Source of the DNA: Actinacidiphila glaucinigra | GTDB lineage: Bacteria; Actinomycetota; Actinomycetes; Streptomycetales; Streptomycetaceae | DNA: 63,619 nucleotides | Assembly: GCF_900188405.1 (NCBI RefSeq) | Contig: NZ_FZOF01000018.1 | Coordinates: forward strand, 1 to 63,619 | Direction: 5' to 3' | In this document: positions 25,430-34,801 of the stretch, in pieces | Numbering within the stretch: the stretch's first letter is position 1 | Layout: every line of letters starts with the position of its first letter | Program-made: the position numbers and the translations under genes | The notes under the pieces: generated by a model | Databases searched by the model: none | What the model was told of the DNA's origin: nothing | Seen by the model: the letters and a program-made list of their open reading frames with translations, nothing else

Positions 25430-28002
25430 GCGCGCCGACCGGACCGGCCCGCGCGTCGCTGCGGCTGAGCCTGTCCTCCCTGAGGGCCCACAAGCGCCGT
25501 TTCGCCGGCACCTTCCTGGCGGTCTTCCTGGGTGTCGCCTTCCTCGCCGGCACCATGGTGATGGGGGACACCCTGCGCGCGAGTTTCGACACACTCTTCG
25601 CGAACGCCAACAGCGGCACCGCCGTCGTCGTCCGCAGCGCCGACGTCGTCACCGTCCCCGGGGAGGGACAGGGCACCCGCGAGCCCGTGGACACCGCGCT
25701 CGTGACGCGGCTGCGCTCCGTGCCCGGGGTGGCGGCGGTCGCGCCCGCCATCGAGGGCGCCGGTCAGCTCGTCGGCCGCGACGGCGAGCCCGTCGGCGGC
25801 CAGGGTCCGCCCACGCTCGCCGGGAACTGGATCGACGACGCCGGGCTCAACCCTTACGTCCTCGCCGAGGGCCGCGCCCCCAGGACCTCCGGCGAGGCCG
25901 TGGTGAACCGCGCCGCGGCCGAGAAGGGCGGGCTGGGCCTCGGGGACACCACTGTGCTGCGCACCCCTGATCCGCTGCGCGTGACCATCGTGGGGCTGGT
26001 CACCTTCGGCGGCGAGGACGGCATGGGCCAGTCGACCTTCACCGGCCTCACCCGCGCCGACGCCGAGCGCCGGCTGATGCCGGCTCCCGGCCGGGCGTCC
26101 ACGATCAAGGTGCGCGCGGATTCCGGTGTCGGCCAGGAGGAACTGGCGAGGCGTGTCGCGGGCGTGGTGCCCCACGGCGTCGAGGCGGTCACCGGGCAGC
26201 AGGCCGCGGACGAGAACCTCGACCAGGTCTCGGGGCGGTTCCTGTCGCTGTTCACGACCCTGCTGACGGTGTTCGCCGGGATCGCCCTGCTGGTGGCGAC
26301 CTTCAGCATCCACAACACCTTCGCGATCGTCGTCGCCCAGCGCACGCGGGAGAACGCCCTGTTGAGGGCGCTCGGCGCGTCCCGGCGCCAGGTGCTGGGC
26401 TCGACCCTCGCCGAAGCCGTGGCCGTGGGGCTGGCCGCCTCGGCCGCCGGGCTCCTCGGCGGGATCGGCATCGCGGCCGGGCTCCAGGCGCTGTTCCCGG
26501 CCGTCGGATTCCCCTTCCCGGAGGGTGAACTGGTCGTCGGCGCCACCGCGATGGCCGTACCGCTCGGCGTAGGCCTGCTGGTGTGCGCCGGTTCGGCCGT
26601 GCTGCCCGCCGTCCGGGCCGGCCGGACGGCGCCGCTCGCCGCGCTGCGCGAGACCGCTGTCGACCACTCCGGCGCCTCGCGCGGACGGGCACTGCTGGGG
26701 GCGGTACTCGCGGCGGCCGGTGCCGCGGCGACCGTGGCGGGCGCGGCGGGCACCCCCCAGGTGTGGCTCACCTCCGCAGGAGCCGCCCTCGTCGTCGTCG
26801 CGTTCGTGGTCCTGGGGCCGGTCGCCTCCTCGTACGCGGTACGCGTCCTCGGCGCACCACTGGCGCGGCTGCGCGGCGTCACCGGGGCGCTGGCCCGGCG
26901 CAACGCACTGCGCAGCCCGAAGCGCACCGCGGCCACCGCCACCGCGCTGATGATCGGCGTCGCCGTTGTGTCGCTCTTCACGGTCTTCGGCGCCTCGCTG
27001 AAGGCCACCATGGACCGGACCGTGGACCGGTCCTTCGCCGGGGACGTCGCCGTGACGGCCTCGGGGTTCGGTGCGGGTGCGGGCGGTCTCAGCCCGAAGC
27101 TCGCGCCCGCCGTGGGAAGGCTGCCCGAGGTGGCGACCGCGGTCGGGCTCGGCAAGGGCGTCGCCGAAGTCGACGGCGGTGGGCGGCAGCTGACGGTCAC
27201 CGACCCCGTCGCCCTGACCCGGGTGCTCGATCTCGGAGCCGTCGACGGTTCGCTGAGCGGCCTCGGCCGGGACGGCATCGCCGTCTCCCGTCAGGAGGCG
27301 GACAAGCACCACTGGGCGCCGGGCAGCACCATGGTGCTGGCCTTCGCCGACGGCGCCCGCCGGCGCTTCACCGTGCGCGCCGTCTACCAGGAGGCGGGCC
27401 TCGGCGGCGACTACATCGTCACCCGTACCGCCTGGGAACCGCACAAGGTGCAGGATTCCGACGCCCTCGTCGCCGTCGCCTTCAAGGACGGCGTCGCGCC
27501 GGACGACGGACGGGCAGCCGTCCAGGAGGCCGCCCGCGGATACGGCAACCCCGAGGTGCAGACCCGCCAGGAGTACGCGGAATCCGCCGCCTCGGGCGTG
27601 GACATCATGCTGACGCTCGTCTACGCGCTGCTCGCGCTGGCCGTCCTCATCGCGCTGCTGGGCATCGCCAACACGCTCACCCTGTCGGTGCACGAACGCA
27701 CCCGCGAACTGGGGCTGCTGCGGGCGGTCGGGCAGACCAGGAGCCAGTTGCGGTCCATGGTCCGCTGGGAGTCGGTCCTGGTCGCCGCCTTCGGCACGGC
27801 CGGCGGCCTGGCGCTCGGGGCGTTCCTCGGCTGGGCGCTGGTCAAGGCCTCGGACTCCGCGGGCACGAGTGCTTTCGCGGTGCCGCCCGGCCGGCTCGCG
27901 GTCGTGCTGCTGGTCGGGCTCGTCGCCGGGGTCCTGGCCGGATGGCGCCCGGCCCGGCGCGCGGCGCGTCTGGACGTACTGAGGGCCATCGCCGCGGAAT
28001 GA
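25426..28002 (+). CDS. FtsX/MacB-type ABC permease with two permease modules
   Basis: 858 residues, GTG start overlapping the ATPase stop by 4 nt. Span 1 is at about 27-45, then a large extracytoplasmic domain. The first FtsX module (TFSIHNTFAIVVAQRTRENALLRALGASRR near 290-320) is followed by further spans, a second extracytoplasmic domain, and a C-terminal FtsX module (ANTLTLSVHERTRELGLLRAVG). This duplicated build fits actinobacterial exporters or mechanotransmission transporters that extract lipids, peptides or antibiotics from the membrane. No sensor kinase is attached, so regulation is not evident. Confidence 0.94.
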   Translation: MSAPTGPARASLRLSLSSLRAHKRRFAGTFLAVFLGVAFLAGTMVMGDTLRASFDTLFANANSGTAVVVRSADVVTVPGEGQGTREPVDTALVTRLRSVPGVAAVAPAIEGAGQLVGRDGEPVGGQGPPTLAGNWIDDAGLNPYVLAEGRAPRTSGEAVVNRAAAEKGGLGLGDTTVLRTPDPLRVTIVGLVTFGGEDGMGQSTFTGLTRADAERRLMPAPGRASTIKVRADSGVGQEELARRVAGVVPHGVEAVTGQQAADENLDQVSGRFLSLFTTLLTVFAGIALLVATFSIHNTFAIVVAQRTRENALLRALGASRRQVLGSTLAEAVAVGLAASAAGLLGGIGIAAGLQALFPAVGFPFPEGELVVGATAMAVPLGVGLLVCAGSAVLPAVRAGRTAPLAALRETAVDHSGASRGRALLGAVLAAAGAAATVAGAAGTPQVWLTSAGAALVVVAFVVLGPVASSYAVRVLGAPLARLRGVTGALARRNALRSPKRTAATATALMIGVAVVSLFTVFGASLKATMDRTVDRSFAGDVAVTASGFGAGAGGLSPKLAPAVGRLPEVATAVGLGKGVAEVDGGGRQLTVTDPVALTRVLDLGAVDGSLSGLGRDGIAVSRQEADKHHWAPGSTMVLAFADGARRRFTVRAVYQEAGLGGDYIVTRTAWEPHKVQDSDALVAVAFKDGVAPDDGRAAVQEAARGYGNPEVQTRQEYAESAASGVDIMLTLVYALLALAVLIALLGIANTLTLSVHERTRELGLLRAVGQTRSQLRSMVRWESVLVAAFGTAGGLALGAFLGWALVKASDSAGTSAFAVPPGRLAVVLLVGLVAGVLAGWRPARRAARLDVLRAIAAE

Positions 28003-28029
28003 GTCCGCCGACGACGGCCCGGAGGGCCA

Positions 28030-28063
28030 CGGCCGCCGTGCCCCTCGAGGGGTGCGGCGGCCG
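28030..28063. terminator. Hairpin between convergent genes
   Basis: 16-bp inverted repeat with two mismatches (28030-28045 and 28048-28063) around a 2-nt loop, between the permease gene and the convergent ATP-binding protein gene. Confidence 0.7.
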
Positions 28064-28067
28064 CGCG

Positions 28068-28625
28068 TCAGACCAGAACCGGTTCGGCCGCCGCCGGGAC
28101 CAGCCGATCGAGCACCGGCGGCCAGGCCTCCGGCGTCTCGGGGAGCACCGGCAGCGTCCGCGGGGCGACCTTGCGGACCACGGCCGCCGAGACCTGCTCG
28201 ATCATCGCCCTGGGCGAGACGGTGGCCTCGGCCCGGAGCGTGAACCACACGACCTTGCCACCGTCGTTGAGGGTCTCGGTGCCCCAACTGTCGCTCATCG
28301 ACACGACCATGGCGAGGCCGCGGCCGCAGGTGGCCAGGGGCTCGAACTCGCGGACCCGCGGCAGGCGCGGATCGTTGTCCGAGACGGCGACGGTGAGCCA
28401 GCCGGAGGCGAAGCTCAGCTCGACGGAACAGCGCTTGTCCGGCCGGGCGTGCCGGTGGACGTTGCCGAGCAGTTCGGTGATACCCAGCAGAGTGGGGTCG
28501 GTCAGGGGGTCCAGCCGCCAGTACCGCAGCTGAGCGGCGACGATACGGCGTACCTGCTGGATCCGGGACGGCAGTGCCTCAAGTTCCAGAGCGCACTGCC
28601 GCTTACTGCCTTCTGAGCTGATCAC
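28068..28625 (-). CDS. RsbW-like ATP-binding protein (anti-sigma-factor kinase family)
   Basis: 185 residues from the GTG at 28625, preceded by GGAGGGAG about 10 nt upstream; the longer open frame adds a tail without family character. A GHKL ATPase domain is visible: N-box GITELLGNVHRHA, G1 box SDNDPRLP, G2 CGRGLAMVVSMSDSWG. It closely resembles the many short Streptomyces ATP-binding proteins (LPSRIQQVRRIVAAQLRYW is typical) that bind anti-sigma-antagonists or phosphorylate them. No partner is next to it. A 5' direct repeat of GTCACT lies upstream near 28705-28735. Confidence 0.88.
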   Translation of the reverse strand: MISSEGSKRQCALELEALPSRIQQVRRIVAAQLRYWRLDPLTDPTLLGITELLGNVHRHARPDKRCSVELSFASGWLTVAVSDNDPRLPRVREFEPLATCGRGLAMVVSMSDSWGTETLNDGGKVVWFTLRAEATVSPRAMIEQVSAAVVRKVAPRTLPVLPETPEAWPPVLDRLVPAAAEPVLV

Positions 28626-28815
28626 GGCTGCGACTCCCTCCGCGGTGGAGGGCGCGCCCCTGTGACCGGGGCATGCCCCGCCCGCATGGAATGGGAACAC
28701 CTTTGCGGGTTTGCTGTGAGTGACTGCTGCAGTGACTCCGTGACGCCACTCAAGGATCACCCCGATGGATGCTTACCGCAACTCCGTGAACGCGGAGAGT
28801 GCCGTTCCGTTCGCG

Positions 28816-29124
28816 TCAACGGCGCGCGACCCGCTCCCGGGCGGTTCGCAGGGCGTCCAGGAAGCGGCCCGCCGAAGCCGTGCCCTGCTTGCGCAGGGTC
28901 AGGAAGTAGCCCGTGCCGTTGAGCCGGGTCAGGGTGCGCCGCCGCACGGCGAAACGCGGGGTCAGGGCGTGGACGTCCTCCACCGGCGCGCTGTCGATCT
29001 CCCGCCCGCGGCTGGTGAGCAGCACCAGGCGGCCGTCCTGGATCACGACCTGCCCGCCCCGGGTGAGCGACCTCAGCCGCCGTCCGATCCGTACCCCTGT
29101 GGCGCTGAACTCCGCTTCGGACAC
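28816..29124 (-). CDS. Conserved small hypothetical protein
   Basis: 102 residues, GTG start with AAGGAGG nine nt upstream. Strand-rich middle (VVIQDGRLVLLTSRGREIDSAP), an FAVRRRTLTRLNGTGYFLTL hairpin and a helical basic C-terminus; net positive charge. It looks like a small PH-like or nucleic-acid-binding beta-barrel. Family not recognised. Monocistronic; divergent from the PLP-enzyme gene. Confidence 0.75.
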   Translation of the reverse strand: MSEAEFSATGVRIGRRLRSLTRGGQVVIQDGRLVLLTSRGREIDSAPVEDVHALTPRFAVRRRTLTRLNGTGYFLTLRKQGTASAGRFLDALRTARERVARR

Positions 29125-29282
29125 GGCGCATCCCCTCCTTCGTCCGGTCGCAGTCTGCCCGCTCCGGAGGGCGCCGCACCAGCGTCTGCCTATGATCGGG
29201 ACACAGGCGCGAGGGGAAGGCGGCGCAGGTGGGCGGCAACGAGAAGGGTGACCGCGAGGACCGTGGGAGGACGACGGAGGCC

Positions 29283-30380
29283 ATGTCCACCGTCGATGTG
29301 GACCGGACCGACCCGGACTACCGAGGATGGCTCAAAGAGGCCGTGCGAAAAGTCCAGGCGGACGCCAACCGCTCCGCCGACACCCACCTGTTGCGCTTCC
29401 CGCTCCCCGATGCATGGGGCATCGACCTCTATCTGAAGGACGAGTCGACCCACCCGACCGGCAGCCTCAAGCACCGCCTCGCCCGCTCGCTCTTCCTCTA
29501 CGGCCTGTGCAACGGCTGGATCCGGCCGGGCAAGCCCGTCATCGAGGCCTCCAGCGGCTCGACCGCGGTGTCCGAGGCGTACTTCGCCGCCCTGGTCGGC
29601 GTGCCGTTCATCGCCGTCATCCCGCGCACCACGAGCTGGGAGAAGCAGCGGCTGATCGAGTTCCACGGCGGCCGGTGCCACCTGGTGGACGACCCGCGGA
29701 CGGTCTACGAGGTGTCCGCCCGCCTCGCGCAGGAGAGCGGCGGCCACTACATGGACCAGTTCACCTACGCCGAGCGCGCCACCGACTGGCGCGGCAACAA
29801 CAACATCGCCGAGTCGATCTACCAGCAGCTGCGCCTGGAGCGGAACCCCTGCCCGGCGTGGATCGTGGCGACCGCCGGCACCGGCGGCACATCGGCCACC
29901 ATCGCCCGCTACGTCCACTACATGCAGTACGACACCCTGGTGTGCGTCGCGGACCCGGAGAACTCGGTGTTCTTCGACGGCTGGGTGAGCGGTGACGACG
30001 CCGTGTGCTGCGAACGGGGTTCGCGGATCGAGGGCATCGGCCGCCCCAGGGTGGAGCCGAGTTTCGTGCCCGGTGCCATCGACCGGATGATGAAGGTGCC
30101 GGACGCGGCCTCCGTGGCTGCGGTGCGCGCCCTGGAGGCGGCCATCGGGCGCAAGGCCGGCGGGTCGACGGGGACCGGACTGTGGAGCGCGTTCAAGATC
30201 GTCTCGGAGATGGTCGCGGCGGGCCGCACGGGCAGTGTCGTCACCTTGCTGTGCGATCCCGGCGACCGGTACCTGGACAAGTACTACTCCGATGCCTGGG
30301 TCGCCGAACAGGGCCTGGTCATCGGGCCGTACGCCGCGACCATCGACGCCTTCCTGGCGGCGGGGGACTGGCGGGACTGA
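29283..30380 (+). CDS. Cysteine-synthase-family PLP-dependent enzyme
   Basis: 365 residues from the ATG at 29283; a GTG at 29229 would add a charged tail. Fold-type II PLP enzyme: Schiff-base Lys63 in HPTGSLKHRLARS, substrate loop ASSGSTAVSEAYF, and phosphate loop GTGGTSATIARY. It differs from CysK/CysM in the long insertion around ERATDWRGNNNIAESIYQQL and a longer C-terminus, as in the conserved Streptomyces paralogues annotated PLP-dependent cysteine synthase family. A beta-replacement or L-cysteine desulfhydrase reaction is likely; the nucleophile is unknown. Confidence 0.9.
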   Translation: MSTVDVDRTDPDYRGWLKEAVRKVQADANRSADTHLLRFPLPDAWGIDLYLKDESTHPTGSLKHRLARSLFLYGLCNGWIRPGKPVIEASSGSTAVSEAYFAALVGVPFIAVIPRTTSWEKQRLIEFHGGRCHLVDDPRTVYEVSARLAQESGGHYMDQFTYAERATDWRGNNNIAESIYQQLRLERNPCPAWIVATAGTGGTSATIARYVHYMQYDTLVCVADPENSVFFDGWVSGDDAVCCERGSRIEGIGRPRVEPSFVPGAIDRMMKVPDAASVAAVRALEAAIGRKAGGSTGTGLWSAFKIVSEMVAAGRTGSVVTLLCDPGDRYLDKYYSDAWVAEQGLVIGPYAATIDAFLAAGDWRD

Positions 30381-30473
30381 CCCGGTCCGTCCGTTCCGTT
30401 CTGTTACGTCGTGGTCACCCGGGGTCCGCCGGAGTACCGCCTTCCCTTCTCCGGGCGCTCTTAGCGTCCCGAT

Positions 30474-31874
30474 ATGACGATCTCTCAAGTGGCGCCTCCG
30501 GCGGTCGCGCCGCCGCCCCCCGCGCCCGGTGCGTCCGCACCGCCGGCGCCCCGGGCGCCGGTGCCGCCCGTCCGGGCGCGGCGCCGGCGCATGCCGCCTC
30601 CGGCGCGGCTGGTCGTCCAGGCGACCGCCGCACTCGTCGCCGTCCTCGCCCTGTGCCTCGCCGTGGTTGTCGGGGCCGTCGCCGTCCGGTCGGACGCGGA
30701 GCGGCTGCGCGACACGTCCGCGCACCGCGCCGCCGTCGCCGCCGAACTCGGCTTCGCCCTCGCGGACCTGGACGCCCAGCGCGCCAACCAGCTGGTGCCC
30801 GGGCACGCGGCCGACGACCCCGAGGTGTCGGTCGGCAACCGGCTGCTCGCGCTCATCACCGCGCAGCAGCGCCGTGCCCAGGCCAGCGACCTCCTGCGGC
30901 AGCTCGGCGGCGACGAGGCCCACGCCGCGCAGGTGCGCGGCATCCTCGACCTGCTCGGGCGCTACGACGACGCCGGCGGCCGTGCCGCCTACGTCGACGA
31001 ACAGCACCACGAGCGGGCCGCGGGCCACCCCCCGGCGGTCGCCGTCGCGTTCTCCGCGGAGGCGGGCGACATCATGCACAGCCATCTGCTGCCCAAGGTC
31101 GCGACGCTGGCGAACGCCTACGACGCGCAGGCCGTCGCGGCCTCACGCACCGCGCAGGACGCCGCATGGGGCTCGGCCGTGGCCGTGGGCGTCCTCGGCC
31201 TGGTCGCCGTCGCCGTACTCCTGTGGTGGCAGCGCGACCTGGCGCGCCGTTACCGTCGCGTGCTCAACCCGGCGCTGGCCGCCGCGACGGCCGTGGCGCT
31301 CGGTGTCACCCTGGCCGGGGTGGTCTCCTTCACCGGCGCCGCCGCCGACCTCGACGCCGGTACCCGGGACGGGCTGCGCCCCTGGTCGCGGCTCGCGCAG
31401 GCCCGTGCCGTCGCCGCCGAGGCCGCCGCCACCCAGAGCCGGTGGCTCGTCAACGGCGCGGAGCCGCAGCAGCGCGCCGAACTCGACGCGCTCAACCGGC
31501 GGCTGGAGGGACTGCTCGCGCCCGGTGGCTGGGCCTCGGCGGACGAGCGTCGCGCGTACGCCGACGTCAACGAGCGCTACGGGCATTTCCGCGCCGACGA
31601 CCGCAAGCTCGTCGAGCTGATGGCCGGCAAGCGGATCGACGAGGCGGCCGTGGTGCTCACGGACGTCGGCCGCGGTGAGGTGGGCTTCGACTTCTGGGAC
31701 TTCGCGACCACCCTGGACGCCCTCGCCCGGGACCAGCAGGCCGACTTCGTCTCGCGCACGGACGCCGCGCGCTCCGGGCTCGACGGCTGGCCCGCCGTTC
31801 CCGCGGGTCTCCTCGGCGTCGCGGCGGTACTCGTCGTCGTGGGGGTGCGGCCGCGGCTCGCGGAATACCGCTGA
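30474..31874 (+). CDS. Membrane protein of unknown function
   Basis: 466 residues. A Pro/Ala-rich cytoplasmic N-terminus (1-38) precedes a span (about 43-66), a helical extracytoplasmic region (70-220), two spans (about 225-245 and 265-285), a second helical region with QSRWLVNGAEPQQ, and a final span at 445-460. The helical pairs resemble four-helix-bundle sensor modules of chemoreceptors or histidine kinases, but there is no kinase or HAMP domain. Leaderless start: TAGCGT (30462-30467) ends 6 nt before the ATG. The next gene is also membrane-bound, 98 nt away on the same strand. Confidence 0.8.
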   Translation: MTISQVAPPAVAPPPPAPGASAPPAPRAPVPPVRARRRRMPPPARLVVQATAALVAVLALCLAVVVGAVAVRSDAERLRDTSAHRAAVAAELGFALADLDAQRANQLVPGHAADDPEVSVGNRLLALITAQQRRAQASDLLRQLGGDEAHAAQVRGILDLLGRYDDAGGRAAYVDEQHHERAAGHPPAVAVAFSAEAGDIMHSHLLPKVATLANAYDAQAVAASRTAQDAAWGSAVAVGVLGLVAVAVLLWWQRDLARRYRRVLNPALAAATAVALGVTLAGVVSFTGAAADLDAGTRDGLRPWSRLAQARAVAAEAAATQSRWLVNGAEPQQRAELDALNRRLEGLLAPGGWASADERRAYADVNERYGHFRADDRKLVELMAGKRIDEAAVVLTDVGRGEVGFDFWDFATTLDALARDQQADFVSRTDAARSGLDGWPAVPAGLLGVAAVLVVVGVRPRLAEYR

Positions 31875-31972
31875 GGCGCCGATCGCGGACGCGGCGGGGC
31901 CGACGGGACTTGTGGGAACCTGTGTTCGGCCATAGAAAGTCCTGTCAGCCCGCCCTTGTGAGAGAGCCTCCG

Positions 31973-33172
31973 GTGACCACCTCCCCGCCGTCCCCCGACG
32001 ACGTCCCCTCCATTCCCGACGACGTCTGGGACCGTTTCGTACAGGACTCCGAGGCGGAGATCCGCGCGTCCGCGCCCAAGGAACCCTCCGCGCGCGCCCG
32101 TATGGTCACCGAGCGGCTGCGGCAGCAGGACGAGGAGGCGGCGCGCCGCGGCAAGCGCAGGGGACGCGGCAACCCGCCGCCCGCGCGGCCGGAAGGCTGG
32201 CGCACCGGCCCCGCGGTCTACGGGGTCGAGGAGCGCGGCCACCGGCGCGGCCGTTGGCTCGGGCTGATCGGTGTCCTCGCCGCCGTCGGGGTGCTGCTGT
32301 TCGCCCTGAACCCGGGCTGGGCGCTGGACTCGATGCGCGGCGGCGACGGCGGCGCGGCCCCGGACTCCACGCCGCTCCCCATCGAGACGGCGGAGCCGAC
32401 GAGTGCCCCTTCGAAGGAGCCGTTCCCCGGCACGCCCACGCTCCAGGACCCGTTCGCCGGCTCTCCGGCGAAGCAGTACGCCGACGGCGCCGCGGGGATC
32501 GTCCCGCCGAAGGCGTGGCCGGCCGGCTGGATGACGTCGGCGCAGGTCACGTCGGCCCTGAAGAACGTCAAGGCGTATCTGGTCGACACCAACCTCGACC
32601 CCGCGACGCTTCGGGGCGAACGCCCGGACGCGGCCCTGGGGATGCTCGATCCGAGCCAGCGCGAGACGCGCACCCGGTTCGAGACGGCCTTCCGCGAGCC
32701 GACCGAGAAGAACGACCCGCTCCGGCTCGCGGTGCGCTTCAAGCCCTCCGAAGTCGCCCTGGCGGGAGACGTGGTCAAGGCCCGCGGCCGGATGGCCTTC
32801 ACGAAGGGCAAGGACCGCGCCGTCGTCGTCCACGCCGACTACACCTTCGTGTACCCCGTGGTGAAGGCGGGGTCCGGATCCACCGAGGTCGCCCGGACGA
32901 TCATCCGCCGCATCCTGGACGTGGAGTTCCCCGACCCGTCCCGCTACCGGGTCACCCCCGGCAAGTTCGCGATCACCCGGTACGACGACGACATCGCCAA
33001 CTCGGCCTGTTCCGTCCACGACGGCTGGCTCCACCCGCAGTTCGCCTCCGACGCCTCGCAGGGTGACGACGCCGATCGGTCGGGGCCCACCGTGGACCCC
33101 TACGACCGCAGCAGGGACCTGGCGGCCGAGCGGTCCGGGCCCGGGGACTGCGGCACCGTCTCCCGCACCTGA
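31973..33172 (+). CDS. Conserved membrane-anchored protein, actinobacterial
   Basis: 399 residues from the GTG at 31973; an upstream ATG at 31910 is less likely. A long acidic then basic cytoplasmic part (1-95), one span (about 99-117, RWLGLIGVLAAVGVLLFAL) and an extracytoplasmic domain of about 280 residues that starts with a Pro/Thr-rich linker. The distal domain (AWPAGWMTSAQVTSALKNVKAYLVDTNL, split over two stretches) matches a family conserved across Streptomyces with no assigned function. Probably envelope-associated. Confidence 0.85.
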   Translation: MTTSPPSPDDVPSIPDDVWDRFVQDSEAEIRASAPKEPSARARMVTERLRQQDEEAARRGKRRGRGNPPPARPEGWRTGPAVYGVEERGHRRGRWLGLIGVLAAVGVLLFALNPGWALDSMRGGDGGAAPDSTPLPIETAEPTSAPSKEPFPGTPTLQDPFAGSPAKQYADGAAGIVPPKAWPAGWMTSAQVTSALKNVKAYLVDTNLDPATLRGERPDAALGMLDPSQRETRTRFETAFREPTEKNDPLRLAVRFKPSEVALAGDVVKARGRMAFTKGKDRAVVVHADYTFVYPVVKAGSGSTEVARTIIRRILDVEFPDPSRYRVTPGKFAITRYDDDIANSACSVHDGWLHPQFASDASQGDDADRSGPTVDPYDRSRDLAAERSGPGDCGTVSRT

Positions 33173-33187
33173 GGCCCCCGGACCCGC

Positions 33188-33664
33188 TCAGGAGGCCAGC
33201 CGGCGGTCCAGCGAGCGGACCGCGGAACGGAAGGACAGGCCCAGGCCCGGCCGGGACATGAGCAGGAAGGCGCGAAGGGCCGGCCGGCCGTCGGCGGCGA
33301 AGGTCCAGCGCACACGGGTGCCGCCGGCCGCGGTGGGGGAGAGCGCCCACTCCTCCAGCAGGGCGCGCAGGCCGGGGGCGTTGGTCGCGTCGACCCGATA
33401 GGCGAAGCGTCGCGGGGGTTCGTCGGCGAGGACCGTCTCCTCGAAGCGGATTCCCCCGCGCAGCCCGACCGCGCGGCCCGTCGCGGTCGGCACGGCGGCC
33501 GTGACGGCGTCGAACCACGCCGTCCAGCCCTCGGTGTCCTTGGCGAGAGCGGTGTGGACGGCGTCGGGCGGCGCCGCCGCGTCGGCGGCGAAGACGAGAC
33601 GGAGCGGCGCTGAGACGAGGAAGTCCAGGTCCACCTGGCGTGTGGGGCGCAGTCGGCGCGTCAT
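33188..33664 (-). CDS. SRPBCC-family protein
   Basis: 158 residues with the Bet v1-like START fold pattern: strand VDLDFLVSAPLRLVF, helix pair VHTALAKDTEGWTAWFDAVTAA, strands GGIRFEETVLADEPPRRFAYRV and TRVRWTFAADG, and the long C-terminal helix. Such proteins bind hydrophobic ligands or act as polyketide cyclase-like enzymes. TACCGT (33677 to 33672) ends 7 nt before the ATG, a leaderless start. The downstream DeoR gene begins 26 nt after the start codon on the same strand but reads toward it from the other side of the gap. Confidence 0.85.
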   Translation of the reverse strand: MTRRLRPTRQVDLDFLVSAPLRLVFAADAAAPPDAVHTALAKDTEGWTAWFDAVTAAVPTATGRAVGLRGGIRFEETVLADEPPRRFAYRVDATNAPGLRALLEEWALSPTAAGGTRVRWTFAADGRPALRAFLLMSRPGLGLSFRSAVRSLDRRLAS

Positions 33665-33689
33665 GCGCCGTACGGTAGTTGATGGACCG

Positions 33690-34553
33690 TCAGTTGTCTG
33701 CGGGACCCTCGCCCGTGCCGGTGCCCGGCTCCGAGTCCCCCGGCTCTCCGGCGACGACGAGGTCCGACAGGTGCTCGGCGATCTCCGCCCGGAGCACCTC
33801 GGGGATGCCCGCGTCCGTGACGAGGGTGTCCACGTCCTCCAGTGTGGCGAAGGAGCTCAGGCCCACGGTGCCCCACTTGGTGTGGTCGGCGATCACGACC
33901 ACCCGGCGGGCGGAGCGGACGAAGCGCCGGTTGGTCTCCGCCTCGGCCAGGTTGGGGGTGGACAGGCCCGCCTCGACCGAGATCCCGTGGACGCCGAGGA
34001 AGAGCAGGTCGAAGTGGAGCGAGCCGATCGCCCGGTCCGCGACGGGGCCGACGAGGGAGTCCGAGGGGGTGCGCACACCGCCGGTGAGGACGACGGTCGC
34101 GGCGCCCTCGCGGCCCGCGGCCGCGCCGCGGGCCGCGGAGTGGAAGACGTCGGCGACCCGTACGGAGTTGGTGACCACGGTGAGGTCCGGCACGTCGAGC
34201 AGATGGTGGGCGAGGGCGTACGTCGTCGTGCCGCCGGTGAGCGCGATGGCGCTGCCGGGGGTGACCAGCCGCGCGGCGGCGCGGGCGATGGCCTCCTTGG
34301 CCCCGGGTTCGAGGCCCGCCTTCGCCTCGAAGCCCGGCTCGTGGCTGCTGGCCGGGGCGACCGGCACGGCGCCGCCGTGGACCTTCTCGACCACGCCCTG
34401 ACGGGCGAGCGCGTCGAGGTCGCGGCGGACGGTCATGTCCGAGACGTTCAGCCTCCGGGTCAGCTCGTTGACCCGGACCCCGCCGCGCCGCCGGACCTCG
34501 TCCAGGATCAGCGCACGCCGCTGTTCCGCGAGCAGGTTCTGGTTGTCGCTCAC
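33690..34553 (-). CDS. DeoR-family transcriptional regulator
   Basis: 287 residues from the GTG at 34553; the longer open frame lacks family sequence. N-terminal DeoR winged helix (RRALILDEVRRRGGVRVNEL; NVSDMTVRRDLDALARQG) and a DeoRC sugar-phosphate-sensing domain (ALTGGTTTYALAHHL; VTNSVRVADVF; LLFLGVHGISVEAGLS). It is probably a repressor released by a sugar phosphate. The SRPBCC gene lies just downstream (25 nt), so the two may share a transcript. A perfect CACACGC/GCGTGTG palindrome lies upstream. Confidence 0.93.
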   Translation of the reverse strand: MSDNQNLLAEQRRALILDEVRRRGGVRVNELTRRLNVSDMTVRRDLDALARQGVVEKVHGGAVPVAPASSHEPGFEAKAGLEPGAKEAIARAAARLVTPGSAIALTGGTTTYALAHHLLDVPDLTVVTNSVRVADVFHSAARGAAAGREGAATVVLTGGVRTPSDSLVGPVADRAIGSLHFDLLFLGVHGISVEAGLSTPNLAEAETNRRFVRSARRVVVIADHTKWGTVGLSSFATLEDVDTLVTDAGIPEVLRAEIAEHLSDLVVAGEPGDSEPGTGTGEGPADN

Positions 34554-34670
34554 CCGAGGTCCCGTCCCATCCTCTGATGTGATCCCGATGCTGCCCGGAC
34601 CGGCAGTCTCGCCATCCTTCCACGACCTCCCCCGCGCGACGGGGGGCGAAAGGGGCGGGGTGACCGGTCC

Positions 34671-34687
34671 CACACGCACCGCGTGTG
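34671..34687. promoter_or_regulatory. Palindrome between the DeoR gene and the membrane hydrolase
   Basis: CACACGC (34671-34677) - ACC - GCGTGTG (34681-34687), a perfect inverted repeat in the 248-bp divergent gap. It is a candidate DeoR operator that could control both directions. No convincing -10/-35 pair was identified around it. Confidence 0.6.
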
Positions 34688-34801
34688 ACACGTTCGGGTG
34701 GCATTCGTGAACACCTCTGTCCAGTACTGGTACGTGTGCCCGATTCTGAATACGCGCGATGCCGTACGCGCGCCACGGGGAAAGTACGGGAGGCGATCGC
34801 G

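Noticed and set aside
28765..29436. Forward frame of 223 codons between the ATP-binding protein and PLP-enzyme genes
   Set aside because: It runs antisense through the small hypothetical gene at 28816-29124, which has a good ribosome site, and then out of frame through the PLP-enzyme start.
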